DNA of 64,000 bases from Rubrivivax gelatinosus IL144 (GCF_000284255.1 NC_017075.1:682001-746000), one strand, 5' to 3'; positions 1-8,358 are shown, counted from the stretch's first letter. Notes: generated from the sequence alone by a model not told the origin. Translations and numbers: made by a program.

Positions 1-1559
1 TCGTCTGGATCGGCTGGGACGTCGCGCACGCCCAGGCCGCCAGCGAGCCCGCCGCCGCGCTGGCCGCCCCGGTGCTGTACACGACGCACTGCGCCGCCTG
101 CCACGGCGCCCAGCGCACCGGCGCCATGGGCCCGGCGCTGCTGCCCGAGAGCCTGGAGCGCCTGCGCCCGGCCGAAGCGCGCAAGGTCATCGCCCAGGGC
201 CGGCCGGCGACGCAGATGGCAGGGTTCGCCGACAAGCTGAGCGCCGCCGAGATCGACGCGCTGGCCGCCTGGGTCTACCAGCCGGTGAACCCGGCGCCGG
301 CCTGGAGCGAGGCCGACATCCGCGCCTCGCGCGAAGAGACGCCGGGCGCGGCCAAGCTGCCGGCCAAACCGGTGTGGCGTGCCGACCCGATGAACCTCTT
401 CGTCGTCGTCGAAGGCGGCGACCACCATGTCTCGCTGGTCGACGGCGACCGTTTCGAAGTCATCCACCGCTTCGCCAGCCGCTACGCGCTGCACGGCGGG
501 CCCAAGTTCACGCCCGACGGGCGCTACGTCTTCTTCGGCAGCCGCGACGGCTGGATCACCAAGTACGACCTCTGGAACCTGACGGTGGTGGCCGAGGTGC
601 GTGCCGGGCTCAACATGCGCAACATCGCCGTCAGCGGCGACGGCCGCTGGGTGATGGCGGCCAACTACCTGCCCAAGACCGTCGCGCTGTTCGACGCCGA
701 GCTGAAGCTGGTGAAGACGATCCCCGCCCAGACGCTGGACGGCAAACAAGCCTCACGTGTCTCGGCCGTCTACGACGCCGCGCCGCGCCACAGCTTCGTC
801 GTCGCGATGAAGGACATTCCCGAGGTCTGGGAGATCAGCTACGACCCCAAGGCCGAGCCGATCCACGACGGCTACGTGCACGACTACAAGATGGGCGAGG
901 CGATCGCGACGCCGGGCTTCCTGAACCCGCGCCGCACCGTGCTCGACGAGCCGCTGGACGACTTCTTCTTCGACCAGGGCTACCGCCACCTGCTCGGCGC
1001 CACGCGGCCCAAGGCCGACGGGCAGGGCGCCAGCGCGCAGGTCGTCAACCTCGACATCCGGCGCAAGGTGGCCGACCTGCCGATCGCCGGCATGCCGCAC
1101 CTGGGCTCGGGCATCACCTTCGGATGGAACGGCACGACGGTGCTCGCCAGCCCCAACCTCAAGGGCGGCGCGATCGACGTCATCGACATGAAGACCTGGA
1201 AGCCGGTGAAGACGATTCCGACGCCGGGCCCGGGCTTCTTCATGCGCAGCCACGAGGCCACGCCCTACGCCTGGACCGACTCGATGATGAGCCCGACGGC
1301 CAAGGACACGCTGACGCTGATCGACAAGGCGACGCTCTCGCCGGTGGCGACGATCCGCGAGCCCGGCAAGACGCTGGCGCACGTCGAGTTCACCAAGGAC
1401 GGCCGCTACGCGCTGGCCAGCGTCTGGGAGCTGGACGGCGCGCTCGTCGTCTACGACGCCAGGACGCTGAAGGAAGTGAAGCGATTGCCGATGAGCAAGC
1501 CGGTCGGCAAGTACAACGTCTGGAACAAGATCACGCGCTCGGAGGGCACTTCGCACTAA
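1..1559 (+). CDS. nirN: Cytochrome c / heme d1-domain protein, NirN-like (5' end outside window)
   Basis: The reading frame is open to the left edge, so the start and most of the signal peptide lie outside; the visible residues AHAQA followed by ASEPA look like the end of a Sec signal. A class I cytochrome c domain comes first, with heme motif CAACH encoded near 102-116, followed by an eight-bladed cytochrome d1-type propeller of about 400 residues. The C-terminus, with GKYNVWNK, is typical of the NirN/NirF/NirS family. NirN-type proteins are periplasmic and work in maturation or transfer of heme d1 for cytochrome cd1 nitrite reductase. I prefer NirN to NirF because a heme c motif is present, and to NirS because of overall similarity, but NirS cannot be fully excluded without alignment. 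Confidence 0.75.
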   Translation, partial: VWIGWDVAHAQAASEPAAALAAPVLYTTHCAACHGAQRTGAMGPALLPESLERLRPAEARKVIAQGRPATQMAGFADKLSAAEIDALAAWVYQPVNPAPAWSEADIRASREETPGAAKLPAKPVWRADPMNLFVVVEGGDHHVSLVDGDRFEVIHRFASRYALHGGPKFTPDGRYVFFGSRDGWITKYDLWNLTVVAEVRAGLNMRNIAVSGDGRWVMAANYLPKTVALFDAELKLVKTIPAQTLDGKQASRVSAVYDAAPRHSFVVAMKDIPEVWEISYDPKAEPIHDGYVHDYKMGEAIATPGFLNPRRTVLDEPLDDFFFDQGYRHLLGATRPKADGQGASAQVVNLDIRRKVADLPIAGMPHLGSGITFGWNGTTVLASPNLKGGAIDVIDMKTWKPVKTIPTPGPGFFMRSHEATPYAWTDSMMSPTAKDTLTLIDKATLSPVATIREPGKTLAHVEFTKDGRYALASVWELDGALVVYDARTLKEVKRLPMSKPVGKYNVWNKITRSEGTSH

Positions 1560-1586
1560 GCGCAAAGCCCGTCCGGCGGCCTGTTC

Positions 1587-1615
1587 TTGATCAAAGCCAA
1601 ATTGACCGGACTCAA
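1587..1615. promoter_or_regulatory. Two tandem FNR/Dnr-like boxes upstream of the small cytochrome c gene
   Basis: TTGAT-caaa-GCCAA (1587-1600) and TTGAC-cgga-CTCAA (1602-1615) each match 8 of 10 positions of the TTGAT-N4-ATCAA consensus. They lie between the nirN-like stop and the cytochrome start at 1689. A Dnr-type regulator is encoded at 62661-63410. Anaerobic or NO-dependent control of the cytochrome is inferred. Confidence 0.45.
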
Positions 1616-1688
1616 TACGATAAGAGTTCCCATTTGCATCGAGCCCCGGCGACCGTCACGCCAGAGGGCCCGGAAAGGAACCGTCCAG

Positions 1689-1997
1689 ATGATCAAGCCC
1701 CTGCTGGCCGCGCTCGGCCTCGCCGTCGTGTCCGCCTCCGCGCTCGCCGCGCCCGAGGACATCGTCAAGAAGTCCGGCTGCCTGGCCTGCCACCAGGTCG
1801 ACAAGAAGGTCGTCGGCCCGTCCTACAAGGAAGTCGCGGCCAAGTACAAGGGCAAGAAGGCCGACGCCCAGCTCTTCGACAAGGTGCGCAAGGGCGGCGG
1901 CGGCGTCTGGGGCCCGATCCCGATGATTCCGCACACGCCGCAGCAGATCTCCGACGCCGACCTGAAGACCGTCATCACCTGGATCCTGGCCCAGTGA
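1689..1997 (+). CDS. nirM: Periplasmic class I cytochrome c (c551/c552-like)
   Basis: The protein has 102 residues, the normal size for cytochrome c551/c552. It has a Sec signal peptide (residues 1-20, ending ASALA), heme-binding CLACH at residues 31-35 and a probable Met axial ligand in GPIPMIPH. It would donate electrons in the periplasm to nitrite reductase or another terminal enzyme. The ATG at 1689 is chosen because a purine-rich Shine-Dalgarno (GGAAAGGA, about 1670) precedes it and the signal peptide starts there; a longer upstream extension has no support. It follows the nirN-like gene by 129 bp and has its own FNR-like boxes. The symbol rests on context: nirM and other c551/c552 genes cannot be told apart here. 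Confidence 0.7.
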   Translation: MIKPLLAALGLAVVSASALAAPEDIVKKSGCLACHQVDKKVVGPSYKEVAAKYKGKKADAQLFDKVRKGGGGVWGPIPMIPHTPQQISDADLKTVITWILAQ

Positions 1998-2004
1998 GGC
2001 CGGG

Positions 2005-2026
2005 GCGCCGCCACTGCGGGCGGCGC
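2005..2026. terminator. GC hairpin between convergent genes
   Basis: GCGCCGCC (2005-2012) pairs perfectly with GGCGGCGC (2019-2026) around a 6-nt loop. It sits between the stop of the cytochrome gene and the stop of map, so it could act for both strands. No T-tract follows, so intrinsic termination is uncertain. Confidence 0.45.
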
Positions 2027-2034
2027 ATGCAGGT

Positions 2035-2826
2035 TCAGATCGGCGCGTAGCCGCCCAGGCCGTCGGGCCAGGGCGTCAGCACCTCGTAGCCGTCGCGCGT
2101 GACGGCCACCATGTGCTCCCACTGCGCCGACAGCGAGCCGTCGCGCGTGACGACGGTCCAGCCGTCGCCCGCGTCGCGGATCGCGGCGCTGCCGGCGTTG
2201 AGCATCGGCTCGATCGTGAAGATCATGCCTTCGGTCAGCCGCAGCCCCTGGCCACGCTGGCCGAAGTGCGCGACGTGCGGGTCACCGTGGTAGACGGTGC
2301 CGATGCCGTGGCCGCCGTACTCGCGCACGACGCCGAAACCTTCGCGCCGCGCGACGGTCTGGATCGCGTGGCCGACGTCGCCCAGCGTCGCGCCCGGGCG
2401 CACGCGGCGGATGCCGGCGCGCATCGCCTCGTAGGTGGTGTCCACCAGCCGCCGCGCCAGCGGCGAGATCTCGCCGACGCAGTACATGCGGCTGCAGTCG
2501 CCGTACCAGCCGTCGTGGATCACGGCGACGTCGATGTTGACGATGTCGCCGTCCTTCAGCACCGTGGCCGGCGACGGGATCCCGTGGCAGACGACCTCGT
2601 TCACCGAGGCGCAGACCGTCTTCGGGAAGCCGTGGTAGCCGACGTTCGCCGGCACCGCCTTCAGCGTGCCGACGATGTAGTCGTGGCACAGCGCGTCCAG
2701 CGCCTCGGTGCTGACGCCGGCGCGAACGTGCGGCGCGATCATCGCCAGCACCGACGCGGCCATCTGCCCGGCGACACGCGCCTTGGCGATCTCGGCCGGG
2801 TTGCGGCGCGGGATCGGGCCCCTCAT
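2035..2826 (-). CDS. map: Type I methionine aminopeptidase
   Basis: This cytoplasmic enzyme removes the initiator methionine from nascent proteins. The 263-residue length is standard. The metal ligands of the pita-bread fold are present in order: Asp in NIDVAV, Asp in GDCSRMY, His in GGHGIG, Glu in TIEPML and Glu in QWEHMV. The ATG at 2826 overlaps the stop of the upstream ParD-like gene by 4 nt (ATGA), so the two are translationally coupled. The frame is open further upstream, but that stretch is the ParD-like gene read in another frame. As a second copy tied to a ParD-like partner, it may not be the housekeeping map of the genome. Confidence 0.93.
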   Translation of the reverse strand: MRGPIPRRNPAEIAKARVAGQMAASVLAMIAPHVRAGVSTEALDALCHDYIVGTLKAVPANVGYHGFPKTVCASVNEVVCHGIPSPATVLKDGDIVNIDVAVIHDGWYGDCSRMYCVGEISPLARRLVDTTYEAMRAGIRRVRPGATLGDVGHAIQTVARREGFGVVREYGGHGIGTVYHGDPHVAHFGQRGQGLRLTEGMIFTIEPMLNAGSAAIRDAGDGWTVVTRDGSLSAQWEHMVAVTRDGYEVLTPWPDGLGGYAPI

Positions 2827-3056
2827 TGCACCCTCGCTTCGGGCGCCCCGGCCACCTTGGCCAGGTCCAGCCCGCCGGCCAGTTCGGCACGCACCAGCAT
2901 CCGGCACAGCTCGCCGTGCGGCAGGTCGGGGTGCAGCTCGGCGAGCATGCCGATGCGCATCCAGTGTTCTGCCTGGGCGTTGATCGAGCGCGACAGCGCG
3001 TTGGCCGCGATGCGCAGGTTCTCGTGCATCGGCTCGGAGATTTTGACGATTCCCAT
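2823..3056 (-). CDS. ParD-like antitoxin-family protein
   Basis: A 77-residue protein with a ribbon-helix-helix-type N-terminus (MGIVKISEPMHENLRIAANA) resembling the ParD-like family, whose members are often found next to map. A short SINAQAEHW helix follows. In this family the protein is expected to bind DNA as a dimer. It is the first gene of a two-gene unit with map (4-nt overlap), and no ParE-like toxin is visible. The promoter region carries regularly spaced CGTATACG sites (3065-3093), a likely autoregulatory operator. Function beyond DNA binding is not known to me. Confidence 0.75.
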   Translation of the reverse strand: MGIVKISEPMHENLRIAANALSRSINAQAEHWMRIGMLAELHPDLPHGELCRMLVRAELAGGLDLAKVAGAPEARVQ

Positions 3057-3064
3057 GCCGGCAT

Positions 3065-3093
3065 CGTATACGAAACGTATACGAAGCGTATCG
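3065..3093. promoter_or_regulatory. Iteron operator: CGTATACG x2 plus degenerate third copy
   Basis: CGTATACG occurs at 3065-3072 and 3076-3083, with a degenerate CGTATCG at 3087-3093. The copies are spaced exactly 11 bp apart, so all lie on the same helix face. Each full copy is itself palindromic. The array begins 9 bp upstream of the ParD-like start codon, which fits a ribbon-helix-helix operator. Binding by the ParD-like product is inferred. Confidence 0.6.
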
Positions 3094-3102
3094 TCAGGGG
3101 TT

Positions 3103-4149
3103 TCAGACGGGCGGCAACAGCCCGGGCCCGGCCGCCGGCGGCAGCCAGGCCGCGGCCGGCCAGTCGCGCTCCAGGCCGGCGTGCGGCGCCAGCCCGCAGG
3201 GCAGCGGCGCCAGCGGCAGCGCCTGCGCCAGCGCGCAGGCGGCGGCGAAGCCGGTGTCACCGTCGAAGGAGTGGGTGACGATCAGGCCGATGCCGGCCGC
3301 AGCCGCCGCGTCGGCCAGCGTCAGGCAGCGCGCCAGGCCCAGCAGCGCCGGTTTCAGCACCCAGGCCGCCGGGCGTCGATCGGCCGGCAGCGCCAGCAGC
3401 GCGGCGGCCCGCGCCGGGTCGGCCAGCGACTCGTCGGCGGCCCAGGGCAGCGGCAGCGGCGGCGGCACGCCCAGGCAGGGCTCCTCGACCAGCTCGACGC
3501 CGTGGCGCGCCAGCGCCGCCAGCCGCGCCGGCGCTTCGCCCGGCGCCAGCGCGCCGTTGGCGTCCAGCCGCAGCCGCACGCCCGGCGCCGCGGCCTGCAC
3601 CGCGGCCAGCAGCGCGTCTTCGTCGGCGTCGCTGCGCCCGGGGATCGCGATCTTCAGCTTCAGCACGCGGTGGCCACGCGCCGCGGCGGCGGCGGCGACT
3701 GCCGGTGCACGTTCGTCGTCGGGCAGCAGCACGCTCACCGCCACCGGCTGCAGCGTGCGGCCGTCGGCCAGCCAGGCGGCGGCACTGCGGCCTTCGGCCT
3801 GCGCGGCGGCGTCGAGCAGCGCGCATTCGAGCGCGAAACGCGCCGAGGGTGTGCGCTCCAGCCGCGCCGCGTGCGGTGCCAGCGCCGCGTCCAGCCGCGC
3901 CGCTGGCGAGCCCTCGGCGGGCAGGTGCAGCTCCACGCCGGCCAGCGTCGTCAACGTGTCTTCGACGCCGTCGGCGTCGTCGTGGCTGAAGCCGGGCAGC
4001 GGCAGCGCCTCGCCGTGGCCGCTCACCGCGCCCGCCGCCAGGGCAATGCGCAGGGCGATCCGCGGCCGTGCCGTGCCGCGCACGACGACGGTGCCGCAAT
4101 CGACACGCTCGGGCGCGCCCAGCCTCAACCGCAGCGACGCGGCGTTCAT
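3103..4149 (-). CDS. menC: o-Succinylbenzoate synthase
   Basis: MenC dehydrates SHCHC to o-succinylbenzoate in menaquinone synthesis. The 348-residue protein shows the enolase-superfamily catalytic pattern: KxK (Lys164, Lys166), metal ligands Asp196 (RLDANGA), Glu223 (VEEP) and Asp239 (ADES), and Lys266. It is the last gene of the menF-menD-menH-menC block, and its ATG overlaps the menH stop by 4 nt. It is cytoplasmic. The sequence is very rich in Ala and Arg codons, like its neighbours. Confidence 0.9.
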   Translation of the reverse strand: MNAASLRLRLGAPERVDCGTVVVRGTARPRIALRIALAAGAVSGHGEALPLPGFSHDDADGVEDTLTTLAGVELHLPAEGSPAARLDAALAPHAARLERTPSARFALECALLDAAAQAEGRSAAAWLADGRTLQPVAVSVLLPDDERAPAVAAAAAARGHRVLKLKIAIPGRSDADEDALLAAVQAAAPGVRLRLDANGALAPGEAPARLAALARHGVELVEEPCLGVPPPLPLPWAADESLADPARAAALLALPADRRPAAWVLKPALLGLARCLTLADAAAAAGIGLIVTHSFDGDTGFAAACALAQALPLAPLPCGLAPHAGLERDWPAAAWLPPAAGPGLLPPV

Positions 4150-4910
4150 GCGCCCAGCCGCGCCAGCGCCGCGGCCACGGCCTGCGGCGCTTCGAGCAGC
4201 AGGTTGTGGCCGGCACCCGCAACGCGTTCGTGCGTCACCAGCGGTGGCCGCGCCAGGCCGGCGGCCAGCGTGTCGAAACGCGTGTCCTCGGCGCCGGTCA
4301 GCCACAGCAGGCGCTGGCCGGTCGTGGCGACCGCCGCGCGGTAGTCGGGCATCTGCGCCAGCCCAGCGACCTCGAAGGCCCAGGCCAGCGCCTCGGCGTC
4401 GTGCGCCAGCCGCGCTGCGCGTTGCGCGGCCTGCGCCGCGGGCGGCAGCGCCCGCTGGCTGGCGAACAGCGGCAGCGCTTCCCAGGCATCGACGAAAGCC
4501 GCCAGCCCGTCGCGGCGCAAGGCCGCGGCACGCGCCGCGTCCTGCGCCGCACGTTCGGCGCGTTCGGCCTCGCCGGCCAGGCCGACGTGGCCGCCGACCA
4601 GCAGTACCGCGCGCACGTGGCCGGGCCGCGCCATCGCTGCGCCCAGCGCCAGCCGCGCGCCCATCGAGTAGCCGGCGAGCAGCGCGCCGGCTGGCAGCGT
4701 GGCGGCGATGGCCTGCACCGCCTCGGCCCAGCTGCGTGGTTCGGGCGCCGCCGGTCCGTGGCCGGGCAGCCAGGGGCACCAGGCTTCGCCGTGGGCGGGC
4801 AGGGCGGCGAGCACGCCGTCCCAGGCGCCGGGGTGGCCGAGAAAACCGTGCAGCAGCACCAGCGGCGGCCCGTCGCCGCGTGCGGCGTGGCGGGTGCCGG
4901 GCGCGTTCAC
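4146..4910 (-). CDS. menH: SHCHC synthase (alpha/beta hydrolase)
   Basis: MenH removes pyruvate from SEPHCHC to give SHCHC in menaquinone synthesis. The 254-residue protein has the alpha/beta-hydrolase HGFLG oxyanion motif, nucleophile Ser in GYSMG, an acid in GAEDTRFD and His in GAGHNLL. The start is a GTG at 4910 that overlaps the menD stop by 4 nt (GTGA); a start further upstream would run through menD. Its position between menD and menC supports the assignment over a generic hydrolase. Confidence 0.88.
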   Translation of the reverse strand: MNAPGTRHAARGDGPPLVLLHGFLGHPGAWDGVLAALPAHGEAWCPWLPGHGPAAPEPRSWAEAVQAIAATLPAGALLAGYSMGARLALGAAMARPGHVRAVLLVGGHVGLAGEAERAERAAQDAARAAALRRDGLAAFVDAWEALPLFASQRALPPAAQAAQRAARLAHDAEALAWAFEVAGLAQMPDYRAAVATTGQRLLWLTGAEDTRFDTLAAGLARPPLVTHERVAGAGHNLLLEAPQAVAAALARLGA

Positions 4911-6709
4911 GCCTGCGACACCGCCGCGGCGCCGGCTTCGGCCATCGCCGACAGCAGCGCCGCGCGCGTGGCGCTGCCGCCGTCGGCGACACGCGCCTCG
5001 ATCAGCATCGGCCGGTTGGCGGCCAGCGCGCAGGCCAGCGCGTCGCGCAGCGCCGCCGGCGAGGCCACCCGTTCGTAGCCCAGGTCGTAGGTGGCGGCCA
5101 GGCCTTCGAAGCCGCGGCCGTGGCCGGCGACGAACAGCGCTTCGCAGTCGTCGGCCAGCGCCGCGTCGCGCCCGATCGGCAGGCGCTCGAAGATGCGGCC
5201 GCCGTCGTTGTGCACGGCGACGATGGCCAGCGGCCCGCGCACCGCGGCCGCCGCGGCCAGGCCGCCGGCGTCGTGCAGCAGCGAGACGTCGCCCAGCAGC
5301 AGCGCCAGCGGGCCGTCGAGCACGCGCCGGGCACCTGCGGCGCCGGCCACCAGGCCGTCGATGCCGGCGGCGCCGCGCTGGTGCAGCACGGCCAGCGGCT
5401 GCGCGTCGGGGCGCAGGTCGTGGTCCAGGTCGCGCACCGGGTTGCTGTTGCCGACCATCAGCGTCGCGCCGGCCGGCAGCGCGGCGCGCAGCAGCGCCGG
5501 GATCTGGTGCTCGTGCAGCGGGCCCTCGTCGGCCGTGGCGGCGGCGTCGGCGCGCGCCGCCCAGGCGCCGGCTTCGGCGAACTGCCAGCGCTGCGCGTAG
5601 TAGGTGGCGGTCTCGCGTTCGGCGAGCAGCCGGGGTTCGGCTTCCAGGCGTTCGGCGGCGGCGTCCAGCAGCGCGGCCACCGGGCCGAGCAGCATCGCCG
5701 CGGCGCCGCCGGCCGGGTCGGCCGGGCGTTCGCCGGGCAGCACGATGCGTTCGGGCGCGTCGTGGCCGGCACACAGCGCCAGCCATTGCGCCGACACCGC
5801 CGGCGCGCCGATCTCCAGCGCCAGATCGGGCTTCAGCGAAGCGCGCACCGGGCGCGAGCGCAGCAGCGCGTCGAAAGCGCCCAGGCAGCGCGGCAGCGCC
5901 TCGTCGGGCAGGCCGAAACGCAGCTGGCTGGTGGCCTCGGCCAGCAGCACGTAGCCGCTGGCGGCGATGAAACGCGCGACCGCGCGGCGCAGCGCCGGCG
6001 CCTCGGCCGCGGGCAGCGGGCCGGCGACGACGACGCCCTTGGGCGCGGCCTTCACGCGTTCGACCAGCAGCGCCACCGCCTCGGGCGAAGGCGTCGCGGC
6101 CGGGGGCAGCAGCTGCGGCGCGCCGGCGCGCGACAGGCGCTCGACCAGCGGCCGCCAGGGCTCGCCGCCCGGGCCGGGCTGCGGCTCCAGCGGCTTGCGA
6201 AAGCGCGCGTTGACGTGCACCGCGCCGGCCAGCGGGTAGTGCGTGGCCAGCACCGCCTGCGCGGCGATGCGCGGCACGGCGCGCAGCGCCGCCGGATGCT
6301 CGTCGGGCAGGCCCAGGTCGTAGAAGGCGCGCACGTGGCGGCCGAAGAGGTGCAGCTGGTCCACCGTCTGCGAGGCCTGCGCGTCCTGCACCTCCCAGGG
6401 CCGGTCGGCGCTGAGCAGCAGCAGCGGGATGCCGGCTTCGCGCGCTTCCATCGCCGCCGGCAGCCAGTGGCCGGGCGCGGTGCCGCTGGTGGCCAGCACC
6501 ACCGCCGGCCGGCCGGTGGCACGGGCCTGGCCGAGTGCGAAGAAGGCCGCCGTGCGTTCGTCGTGCAGCAGCGTGTGCGGCAGCGCGCGCGCCAGCGCCA
6601 GCGCCAGCGGCGTCGAGCGTGATCCGGGGCTGATGACGGCGTGGCCGATGCCGGCGTCGCGCAGCGCGCCGGCAAACAGCCGCGCCCAGGCGGTGTGAAG
6701 GTCGCTCAT
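4907..6709 (-). CDS. menD: SEPHCHC synthase
   Basis: MenD is a thiamine diphosphate enzyme that joins 2-oxoglutarate to isochorismate. The 600-residue length is slightly above usual. It shows the SPGSRS motif (residues 27-32), the cofactor-activating Glu51 in HDERTAAFF, and the ThDP/Mg motif GDVSLLHD in the C-terminal domain. The gene lies between menF (29-bp gap) and menH (4-nt overlap). It is cytoplasmic and is a defining gene of the classical menaquinone route. Confidence 0.94.
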   Translation of the reverse strand: MSDLHTAWARLFAGALRDAGIGHAVISPGSRSTPLALALARALPHTLLHDERTAAFFALGQARATGRPAVVLATSGTAPGHWLPAAMEAREAGIPLLLLSADRPWEVQDAQASQTVDQLHLFGRHVRAFYDLGLPDEHPAALRAVPRIAAQAVLATHYPLAGAVHVNARFRKPLEPQPGPGGEPWRPLVERLSRAGAPQLLPPAATPSPEAVALLVERVKAAPKGVVVAGPLPAAEAPALRRAVARFIAASGYVLLAEATSQLRFGLPDEALPRCLGAFDALLRSRPVRASLKPDLALEIGAPAVSAQWLALCAGHDAPERIVLPGERPADPAGGAAAMLLGPVAALLDAAAERLEAEPRLLAERETATYYAQRWQFAEAGAWAARADAAATADEGPLHEHQIPALLRAALPAGATLMVGNSNPVRDLDHDLRPDAQPLAVLHQRGAAGIDGLVAGAAGARRVLDGPLALLLGDVSLLHDAGGLAAAAAVRGPLAIVAVHNDGGRIFERLPIGRDAALADDCEALFVAGHGRGFEGLAATYDLGYERVASPAALRDALACALAANRPMLIEARVADGGSATRAALLSAMAEAGAAAVSQA

Positions 6710-6737
6710 GGGCGCACCCCGCGGCCGTCCTGAGCGC

Positions 6738-8021
6738 TCATGCCGCGACGAAAGCGCGCCAGGCGTCGAGCACGCTGCCCTGTTTGGCGCGGGTCTCGGC
6801 CAGTTCGCGTTCGCCGTCGGAGCCGTCGACGATGCCTGCCCCGGCCGGCAGCACCGCCAGCCGGCCGGCGAGCAGCGCGCCGCGCAGGCCGACGACGGCG
6901 TGCGCCGTGCCGTCGGCCGACAGGCGCAGCACCGGGCCGGCGTACAGGCCGCGGGCTTCGCCTTCCAGCGCCGCCAAGAGCGTCGCGGCGCGATCGGCCG
7001 GCAGGCCGCAGACGGCGGGCGTCGGGTGCAGCGCGTGCACCAGCGCCAGCGCGTCGGGGGCGGCGCTCAGCGTCGCCTCGATCGGGGTGTGCAGATGCGC
7101 CAGGCCGCGCGTGCGGCGCAGGCCGGGCGCGCGTGTCGGCGGCAGCGCCTGCACCCAGGGCGCGATCGCGGCGCGCACGGCGTCGACGACGACGGCGTGT
7201 TCGTGGCGTTCCTTGGCGTCGGCGTAGAGCTCTTCGGCGCGCGACTCGGGCCGCGTGCCGGCCAGCGCCTCGGTGCGCAGCGTGCGGCCGTCCAGGCGCA
7301 GCAGCGTCTCGGGCGTCGCGCCCAGCCAGGCCTTGCCGCCGCGGCACCAGGCGTAGCGCACGGCGCCGCTCTGGTGCGCCGACAGGCGGCGCATCACCGC
7401 CGCGGCCGAGGGCACGGCGCCGAAGGCGATGCGGGCGCGCCGCGCCAGCACCACCTTGACCAGTTCGCCGGCACGGATGCGCGCCACCGCGTCGCCGACG
7501 GCGGCGGTGTAGCGCGCCGCGGTCTCGGCGTCGTCGAACTCCTCGAAGTCCGGCAGCGCCTGGCTCTCGGTCGGCGGCAGCGCCGCCAGCTCGCGGGCGA
7601 CGCTGGCCAGACGGCTGCGCAGCGTGTCGGCTTCGGCGGCCGGCAGCGTCAGCCGCAGCCAGGCGCGGCCGCCGCGCTGCACGACCAGGCGCTCGGGCAG
7701 CACGACGCCGCCGGGCAGCAGGCCGGCCCAGAGTTCGTCGGGCGCCTCGTGCGGCGAGAACGGCAGCACGCCCAGCGCGGTGGGCGGCGGCGCGTCGGGG
7801 CTGACGTCGGCGACGCCGGCCCACAGCGCGTGGCCGTCGCCCGGGCGGCCGGTCAGCCAGCGCACCGCGCCGATGCCGACCCAGGACTCGCCGTTGGGCG
7901 CCATGAACGCCGCCGTCGGCTCGCCTTGCACGGCGAGCAGGCGCTCGGGCGGCAGCGGGGCGATCTCCAGCGCGGCGCTGCACAGACGCAGCGGATGGCC
8001 GGGGGGCAGGGCGAGGTTCAT
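6738..8021 (-). CDS. menF: Isochorismate synthase
   Basis: It converts chorismate to isochorismate, the first committed step of menaquinone synthesis. The 427-residue protein has the chorismate-binding fold in its C-terminal half, with HPTPAVCGLP, GLYAGPV and the GAGIVDGSDGERELAET signature. An EntC-type siderophore role is possible from sequence alone, but menD, menH and menC follow directly. The ATG at 8021 begins MNLALPPGHPL; the longer frame to 8159 is low-complexity and rejected. It is the first gene of the operon, so the promoter should lie in 8022-8358. Confidence 0.9.
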   Translation of the reverse strand: MNLALPPGHPLRLCSAALEIAPLPPERLLAVQGEPTAAFMAPNGESWVGIGAVRWLTGRPGDGHALWAGVADVSPDAPPPTALGVLPFSPHEAPDELWAGLLPGGVVLPERLVVQRGGRAWLRLTLPAAEADTLRSRLASVARELAALPPTESQALPDFEEFDDAETAARYTAAVGDAVARIRAGELVKVVLARRARIAFGAVPSAAAVMRRLSAHQSGAVRYAWCRGGKAWLGATPETLLRLDGRTLRTEALAGTRPESRAEELYADAKERHEHAVVVDAVRAAIAPWVQALPPTRAPGLRRTRGLAHLHTPIEATLSAAPDALALVHALHPTPAVCGLPADRAATLLAALEGEARGLYAGPVLRLSADGTAHAVVGLRGALLAGRLAVLPAGAGIVDGSDGERELAETRAKQGSVLDAWRAFVAA

Positions 8022-8358
8022 CGGGTTCGGAACGGACTGGCGGATCGAAGGCTCGGCGGGACGATACACGCTGCCCCGGGCCCGGCGCAGGGTTGCGGCT
8101 AGACCTAGGTCAAGAGAGCGTGACGATGAGCCGGATGTGCAGCCGCGGACGTGACGCAACCCTCACCGCCGGGCGCCCCACGCGCCGCAGTCGCGCTCGA
8201 GGCCGGCGGCGAGCGGCGGAGCCTATAGACTGGGTCGTAACAACAAGATTCGGTTCGTGAGGTGCACCGGCCGTCAGCGGTGCACCGGTCCAGGCGGCAG
8301 ACCTTGCACCCCGTGTGCCGGTCCGGCCGCGCCGGGTCGGTCACAGGAGAGACGTCTG
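8022..8358. other. Divergent intergenic region between menF and the tpsB-like gene
   Basis: No gene is seen here. It must hold both promoters. It contains a perfect 10-bp palindrome GACCTAGGTC (8102-8111) on the menF side and a spaced repeat of a palindromic GGTGCACC core (8261-8288) on the secretion side. No convincing -35/-10 pair was identified for either gene. Confidence 0.4.
8261..8288. repeat. Direct repeat of GGTGCACCGG, operator-like
   Basis: GGTGCACCGG occurs at 8261-8270 and 8279-8288. The GGTGCACC core of each copy is palindromic and the centres are 18 bp apart. It lies about 70-100 bp upstream of the two-partner secretion operon. A dimeric repressor or activator site is inferred. 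Confidence 0.35.

Noticed and set aside
374-2050. 558-codon frame overlapping the nirN-like and cytochrome genes
   Set aside because: An Arg-rich shadow frame of high-GC coding DNA, with no motifs.
8102-8113. FNR-like box (TTGAC-ctag-GTCTA on the minus strand) upstream of menF
   Set aside because: Only 7 of 10 positions match and the palindrome GACCTAGGTC explains most of it, so it is mentioned only as a palindrome.
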